A stretch of 64,000 nt of DNA from Raphanus sativus (Eukaryota > Streptophyta > Magnoliopsida > Brassicales > Brassicaceae), in the NCBI RefSeq assembly GCF_000801105.2, contig NC_079513.1:25713640-25777639 (forward strand). Direction: 5' to 3'. The notes under the pieces were generated by a model. The model did no database searches. It was not told the DNA's origin and saw only the letters and a list, made by a program, of their open reading frames with translations. The number at the start of each line of letters is the position of its first letter. The first letter of the stretch is position 1. A program made the position numbers and the translations under genes. Shown here piece after piece: positions 58,495-64,000 of the stretch.

Positions 58495-60873
58495 GACTGC
58501 ATGGTAGTGTCGTTGTAAGTGTTGGAATGTAACTATTACTGGTTACACTTATTTTAGCCAAGTAATTAATAAACTTAGTTAACTCCTTCAACACTTTCGA
58601 CTGTACCATATCAGGTAACTTGTACAAACTAGTTGGATTAAGGGATTAATTTTTTTTTCAGGTTTAGATGAGCCAAAAGCACACTTAGCTTATTTTCTAA
58701 AGACTTTTTTTAGTTTGGTTGAGAGTTGTGAATCTACTCACATGGTCCCTTGATTAAAAGAGTAATTAGATGTGAATAAGACAGGATAAATGTGTAGGTA
58801 ATGATTAGAAAAAGGATTGATGATGTTAACCGTCCAAGAGAGTGTCTTTCCACGTTGGCTCGCACATGCGTTCTCGTCTTTCTTACTTGCACTACTAAAA
58901 CACCATTAGAGGCCCGAACCCATAGATGCTTGATCATCTATAGTTACATGATAGATATTTCGACATTGTAAATGAATTACTATTCCACCGTAAACCATGA
59001 GAAGGCAGTATTAAATTTGTAAAGACAACTAGAAAGAGGGATTGGAGGATAAAAGCAAAAGGGGATTTAGAATACTAGCATTGAAAAGAAGATAAAATGT
59101 AAACAAGATTCAATGTATCGAGGCTTTGAATTAGAATATAAAACTAAACGAAACAAAATGAGAGTTGGTCAGAAGGGGGCACATAAAATGATAGGACCTA
59201 TTTCCTCCAATGAAATTAAGATTAAAGATGAAATTCAGAAACATAAAAGATTACTCACATGCAACCAAAATTCCTTTTGTTCTCAATAATGCATGTTTAT
59301 AAACATTTTAAATAGAAATAAAGTATATAACAAACCAATTTGAATGGAGTATTTTGTCATAATATATATCAAGAAATCGAATTTGGGAAGAGACTATATT
59401 ATAACAAGTAAATGATAAGGAAACAAATCGATGCCTTGGGGATTAAAACAATGGGAGATGAAAAAGGGTGTGGCACATGCATCACTCGTTGTTTTTTATT
59501 ATTCTATAGTTTATTAACACCCACTTTAGATTATTGTACATGTAGACTTATGCGAGTATAATTAATAAAAGAGAGATTAAGAAATATACGATCCACCATC
59601 ACCGTCCCTAACGTTGGTCGTGTAGTAACCATACGTAAAGGGTCTTTGGTCTTCTTCTGACACAGAATAAGATCGTCTTAGAAAGGCTACCACTTGCTTT
59701 CTTAGATTCTCTCATATCAAGGATAATAATACATTCCTATAAGACTTCTTCTCTAATTTGTGTTGGTCAAACGTCAAAATCAGGGTGATTAGTTTTACGA
59801 GATTAATAATACACATAAAATAGATGTTTAAGTAATGACTTCATGATATTCACAATTTAAGTCGACTACTTTCTCCATCATGCGACTATCATTGCACTCT
59901 TTTTCCAATTATTAATTGTGATTAAACACCAAACTTATTGTTTTTATGTGTTTTATGATTGGTAAGAGAGAAATTGTATACGTTTCATGATATAATCAGG
60001 GGTTGCTTTTCTTTTTCTATGGAGAGATTATGATTACAATCGCAATTCATGCATATTTCATCATCATTTAACTTGGACCATCACATGCAATAGTATTTGG
60101 ACTAGTTCTACGAAATATATTCTCCGAATATAATAGTTTACTACTACCGACTAGGTTATTTATCTATAACTTTTTTTTGTTCACTATCTATAATTTTTGT
60201 TTTCCTATCAACTGCGAGATCATATTATTAGACACGTAAAGTTGGTAGCTAAAGTAACATGCTAATCATGGCTCTCTTATCATTCATCATCCTTAGCTTA
60301 TTATTGTTGACGAGTGATGAGTACATAGACATGTATCTAATTATAATGCTAACTCATTGTTACATGCATTGATTTTTAATGATTTTTTCCTTGCTATTTG
60401 TTAACTCTCATTTGTAACAAAACCAAACTCCTTTGTATTTTAAATAATTGAGTAAATATTATACTAGCAAATATGATCAAATTCAGTCCGATCTAAGCAT
60501 TAGATTTGAGCAGAACCATTTATGAAATCACTGGTATACAATCCTTGAGAAATGAATGAAACATGATACGAAGTGGCAAATCATTTGATAATGATAAATT
60601 CTGATTTACTGATAATTGATATATATATATATATATATCATTGGCGAATAAACTCAACGGCAGTGCTATTTTTTTAATGATGTTCATATTGGAATAAAGA
60701 TAAAAATATATTTATAGAATATAAAAACGAGAAAAGGAAAGGTGCAGCTAGCTCTTATATAAAAGGGTTGTGAAAGGGATACCAACACACATTCTTTCCC
60801 TCATTTCTCTTCTCCTTCAACTAGAACAAATAATCTAAATCGGATATCAAGAATCTAAACCGGATATAGAACG
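58495..60873. other. Long upstream region of LEP
   Basis: About 2.4 kb of AT-rich DNA with no supportable gene. A TA microsatellite lies at about 60621-60638. It presumably holds the LEP promoter. Confidence 0.55.
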
Positions 60874-61509
60874 ATGAACACATCCAAGACCAAGAAGAAG
60901 CAAGAAGAGGTTGGTACAAGGTTTCTTGGGGTAAGAAGGAGACCTTGGGGAAGATATGCAGCTGAGATTAGACACCCAACTACAAAGGAGCGTCACTGGC
61001 TTGGCACTTTTGATACGGGCGAGGAAGCTGCCTTGGCCTACGATAGAGCTGCTCGGTCAATGCGTGGCACTCGAGCCCGAACCAACTTTGTCTACTCAGA
61101 CATGCCTCATTCCTCCTCCGTCACCTCCATTGTTTCCCCTGACGAGCCTCCTCCTCCTCCTCCTGTTGCTGCTCCTACTTGTTCGAATGATCATGTCGAC
61201 TACATGATGATGTTTAACCAATATTTATCCACAGATTCGCCAATGCTGCAGCCTCAGTCTGATCAAGTAGAGAGTAGTTACATGTTTGGTGGCTCTCCTT
61301 CTTGTTATTCTAAAAACAGCTGCGAGCTGCCTCCTCTGCCGAGTGACTTGTCTAGTTCTTGTTACAGCCAACAACAGTGGAACGTGGAAGACTACTCCTC
61401 CGCTAACTATTTCGAGGGTGAGTATGTTCACAGCCCAATGTTCAGCAGTATGCCTTCGGTTTCTGAATCTATGCCTCATGGTTTCAACCACTTTGGCTTC
61501 TATAATTAA
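60874..61509 (+). CDS. LEP: LEAFY PETIOLE, AP2/ERF transcription factor (At5g13910 orthologue)
   Basis: A single exon of 211 residues, the same length I recall for Arabidopsis LEP. One AP2/ERF domain spans residues 16-73 ([45 protein letters not shown]) and lies near the N-terminus after a Lys-rich start (NTSKTKKK). The remainder is Ser/Pro/Tyr-rich with a poly-Pro run (DEPPPPPPV). LEP is an ERF protein whose overexpression converts petioles to leaf blade, and it is linked to gibberellin-dependent germination. The frame is intact and the start ATG is the first in frame. Confidence 0.94.
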   Translation: MNTSKTKKKQEEVGTRFLGVRRRPWGRYAAEIRHPTTKERHWLGTFDTGEEAALAYDRAARSMRGTRARTNFVYSDMPHSSSVTSIVSPDEPPPPPPVAAPTCSNDHVDYMMMFNQYLSTDSPMLQPQSDQVESSYMFGGSPSCYSKNSCELPPLPSDLSSSCYSQQQWNVEDYSSANYFEGEYVHSPMFSSMPSVSESMPHGFNHFGFYN

Positions 61510-62898
61510 CATCTTCTCCATATTTAAATTCTTTCTCTCATATGTATCTTTTTTTTTGTGTTTCATTATGTTTTGCCGTCCTTGATCTTTGTCTATGATC
61601 AAAGTGACGGGTTGTCTTAGTTTTACAAATAAAAACTAAATCTCTCCTTGCGTCCACAAATTTACATGCATATTAGATATGGGCCTTAAAATTCAATGGC
61701 CCATTCACGAAAATGTCCGATGGGCTTTGGCTTGACGAGACATTTGGTGTATACTGATGTAATCCGAAATGTTTCATGTTTGGCATACTAATTAGGAAGG
61801 CCGACTTAGTTAATTAAAATATCTTAGGCCCAAACTTAGGCTCAGATGTATCATGTAATGCATTTGCACGCTTCGATAATATGAAATCTGGAGTCCGTGT
61901 GGGAAGGCTAGTGGTGAAACCTTAGTGGCTAAGTCACGCAGACAAAAAGAAAAAGGTTAAACAATCAAATGAGAGCTTGAAACGGCCAAAAAGCGACGTT
62001 ATGGTGGTGGTGCGAATATTTATGTGTATTTTTCCACTCTTTTTAGTGCTGAAAGCTACGTACATGTCTTAAGATATTTGTTTCCATAAGTCACATTATC
62101 TACTACTTTCTTTGTTAATAATATACATACTCTAGAAACCACCGAGATAGAGTACGAGTACTGCCGTCAAAAAAAAAAAAAAAAAAAAGAGTACGAGTAC
62201 ATTACATTCACGCAAGTTTTTGGTGTTTGGTTAAAACATAACGAGACCTGTCTGAAGATCTTTCTTCAAACATTTACACAACAGAAAAGGAGGCGCGCGA
62301 ATATGATAACAATAAAAGGCAACAAAAGCTATTAAAGAGAAGAAAAAAAAGTAAAGTGATTTAGCCTCAATCAACGGGAACGTATCTTAATTTATGAGGT
62401 TCGTCTTTCTTTTACTTTTGTCACCAAGAGTTTGCGGACTGTTTGCGGCAATGGTTGACTAATTATATGCATGGGAACAGAAGTAACAAACAATATAGGA
62501 GGAATATTTGTCACTGTTCACGCCTTCAGAGTGCTTCCTTAACGTTGAATCAAACTTTGTTCATCAACTTCAATTTTCATTATCATCGATTACAAAAAAT
62601 TTGATTTATTACGGATAAGATTGTGAACAAAAAGATGGTTTGAGTAGTGTGAAAGGAATGGTCCCAAGATGATTTTGAATTGTGATAATTTAAACCAGCC
62701 AGGGACTGACACGTGTCATTCTAGCTTTATAGATTTCCTTCCTTAGCCATCACCATTATTGTGATTGTTGTATAAATGCAACCCTACCTCCACCTCTCGC
62801 ATTTTCCATTCTCCATAGACCATTTTTCTTACAACACAAAAGATATATAAAAAAATATACATAGGATCTCAAAGGCGAAGGCAAGCAAACATAAAATA
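61510..62898. other. Between LEP and the DUF761 gene
   Basis: No gene seen. The At5g13900/At5g13890 orthologues expected here are absent. A clean oligo(A) insertion with target-site duplication lies at 62149-62200. Confidence 0.55.
62149..62200 (+). repeat. Oligo(A) micro-insertion between 13-bp direct repeats
   Basis: agagtacgagtac occurs at 62149-62161 and 62188-62200 without mismatch. Between them stand tgccgtc and about 19 A. This is the structure of a severely 5'-truncated retroposition product. Confidence 0.85.
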
Positions 62899-63414
62899 AT
62901 GAAGAAGGTAGCAGAATTCGTGAAGGATATAGTAAACATGTTGAAGAGGAAGACAAGAGCGTTTAAGACACGTCTAGTAATATTCTCGCTGCTCCACGAC
63001 AGAAACATGATGGTGAGCTCGTGGTCTCACAAGCTTAAGGCCAAACCAACATCAAGGCAGCTAGGGGGTAAAGATCATGAACAAGATCAAAACATGGTGG
63101 TGGTTTATAGCCACAACGCCTTCTCCCGCACTCCTGCTGCCTCTCCAAAATATGTTCAATATTCGGAAGAAGAAGAAGAGGAAGAGGAAGAGGAAGAGGA
63201 GGAGGAGGAAAAGTATCCAGACCTGAGACACTCGCTTTTTGAGGCAGAGGGTTCCGTGATAGACATGGTGAAGCACTCTAAAGAGGACAAGGGGGAAGAG
63301 TTTAAGTTGGAAGACGAGATCGACAAAGTGGCTGATCTTTTCATTTCTCGGTTTCACCAACAGATGTGGTTGCAGAAGCAGATCTCTCTAGAGAATATTC
63401 AAGATACACCCTGA
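62899..63414 (+). CDS. DUF761-domain protein (At5g13880 orthologue)
   Basis: A single exon of 171 residues. The N-terminus is basic and amphipathic (FVKDIVNMLKRKTRAFKTRL). A run of about 16 Glu lies near residues 88-106. The C-terminus carries the DUF761 signature (EIDKVADLFISRFHQQMWLQ). DUF761 proteins are small plant proteins of uncertain function. The Glu run is encoded by mixed gaa/gag codons and is a likely site of length variation. By recall it corresponds to At5g13880, the next locus in the collinear order. Confidence 0.85.
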   Translation: MKKVAEFVKDIVNMLKRKTRAFKTRLVIFSLLHDRNMMVSSWSHKLKAKPTSRQLGGKDHEQDQNMVVVYSHNAFSRTPAASPKYVQYSEEEEEEEEEEEEEEEKYPDLRHSLFEAEGSVIDMVKHSKEDKGEEFKLEDEIDKVADLFISRFHQQMWLQKQISLENIQDTP

Positions 63415-64000
63415 GCACCACACTACATCATCTAAGCACTTTGATTACACCATAACGACCGTTACCTATCGTTTCATGGTCCATTAAATAAGTTATATGG
63501 GCTCGTATATATACGAATTGCACGCTTGTTTTCAGCTTTTAAAGCCTGTTAAGGCCCATTCATCAATATAACTCACTATTGTAAGGTCACATTAGTGAAG
63601 AGTATAGGGGGGTGAAATATTGCTGGTTAACTGCACATGATGCTTCTCTAGTCATGTGATTATGTCTCTGTATCCCTTTTCTCCCCAAATATTTCTCCTA
63701 CTATCTCTCTACTGGTTCATTTTGTGGTTACTCTCCATCGTGAGATGTTCCCATATTTTAGGTCAGTATGGATTATAAATGGAAAGATTATCAGCAACTT
63801 AGGGTCAAGTAGTGGTTTATTTATTATGGTCAGCCCATAGATCTAAAGGTTAAAAAATCCAAAGATGCATTAATTAACGAGAACATGGGGATGAGAGGAC
63901 CTTGTTATCATGTCAGCACAAGACTAGTCAGTCCATGTGCATCTGGAACACCCCCTAAGTTACTAACAAAACTGTTGCAAACACTGAAAGTAACCCCAAA
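63415..64000. other. Downstream intergenic DNA
   Basis: Nothing supportable seen to the window end. Confidence 0.5.

Noticed and set aside
63061..63360. Minus-strand Phe/Leu-rich and Ser-rich frames
   Set aside because: Antisense of the Glu run in the DUF761 protein.

Overview
The window is plant nuclear DNA from a Brassicaceae species, most likely of the Brassica lineage. It has spliced genes with GT-AG introns, AT-rich intergenic DNA, Helitron and MITE remnants, and protein sequences very close to Arabidopsis. The gene order matches, by recall, Arabidopsis chromosome 5 from about At5g14105 down to At5g13880, read in reverse. Several genes expected in that block are absent or decayed (ABCI11, a PPR gene, a WD40 gene, At5g13970, At5g13940, At5g13900/13890). 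That is the pattern of a fractionated copy left after the Brassica genome triplication. Locus names are from memory, not from a search.

Layout. 1-5.3 kb: a Helitron 3' end, a 75-residue membrane protein, the decayed tail of an ABCI11-like gene, and LAZY1. 5.3-11 kb: a disturbed interval with a frameshifted F-box gene, two diverged copies of a ~0.5 kb flanking repeat, a decayed second F-box copy and unidentified exon-like debris. 11-20 kb: ROXY2 glutaredoxin, aspartate kinase, mitochondrial phosphate carrier and tRNA-Lys(CUU). 20-27 kb: TRAP-beta, a BRO1-domain protein and KNUCKLES. 27-34.5 kb: a transposon-rich interval with a ~630 bp terminal-inverted-repeat element, an NAC gene and a complete 1.34 kb non-autonomous Helitron in its upstream region. 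34.5-42.6 kb: EXO70C2 and a GH38 alpha-mannosidase, convergent. 43.5-45.1 kb: fragments of three unrelated genes (EVE domain, organelle-type RRM, ribosomal protein eS7) side by side. 45.9-54 kb: SUVH4/KRYPTONITE and an NFRKB-like gene, divergent. 54.4-58.5 kb: chalcone synthase with a recognisable light-regulatory promoter, and a zinc-knuckle/GRF protein. 60.9-63.4 kb: LEAFY PETIOLE and a DUF761 protein.

The genes are independent nuclear loci, not an operon. Themes present are development (LAZY1, ROXY2, KNU, LEP), metabolism (aspartate kinase, phosphate carrier, CHS), secretory pathway (TRAP-beta, EXO70C2, alpha-mannosidase) and chromatin (SUVH4, NFRKB-like). I found no undescribed defence or enzymatic system. 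The most unusual signals are the gene-fragment mosaic at 43.5-45.1 kb, an EXO70C2 intron bounded by an exact 9-bp direct repeat, and a recurring class of tiny oligo(A) insertions flanked by 10-17 bp direct repeats. Exon joins were made by hand from reading frame and GT/AG sites. For alpha-mannosidase and SUVH4 only part of the exons were resolved.
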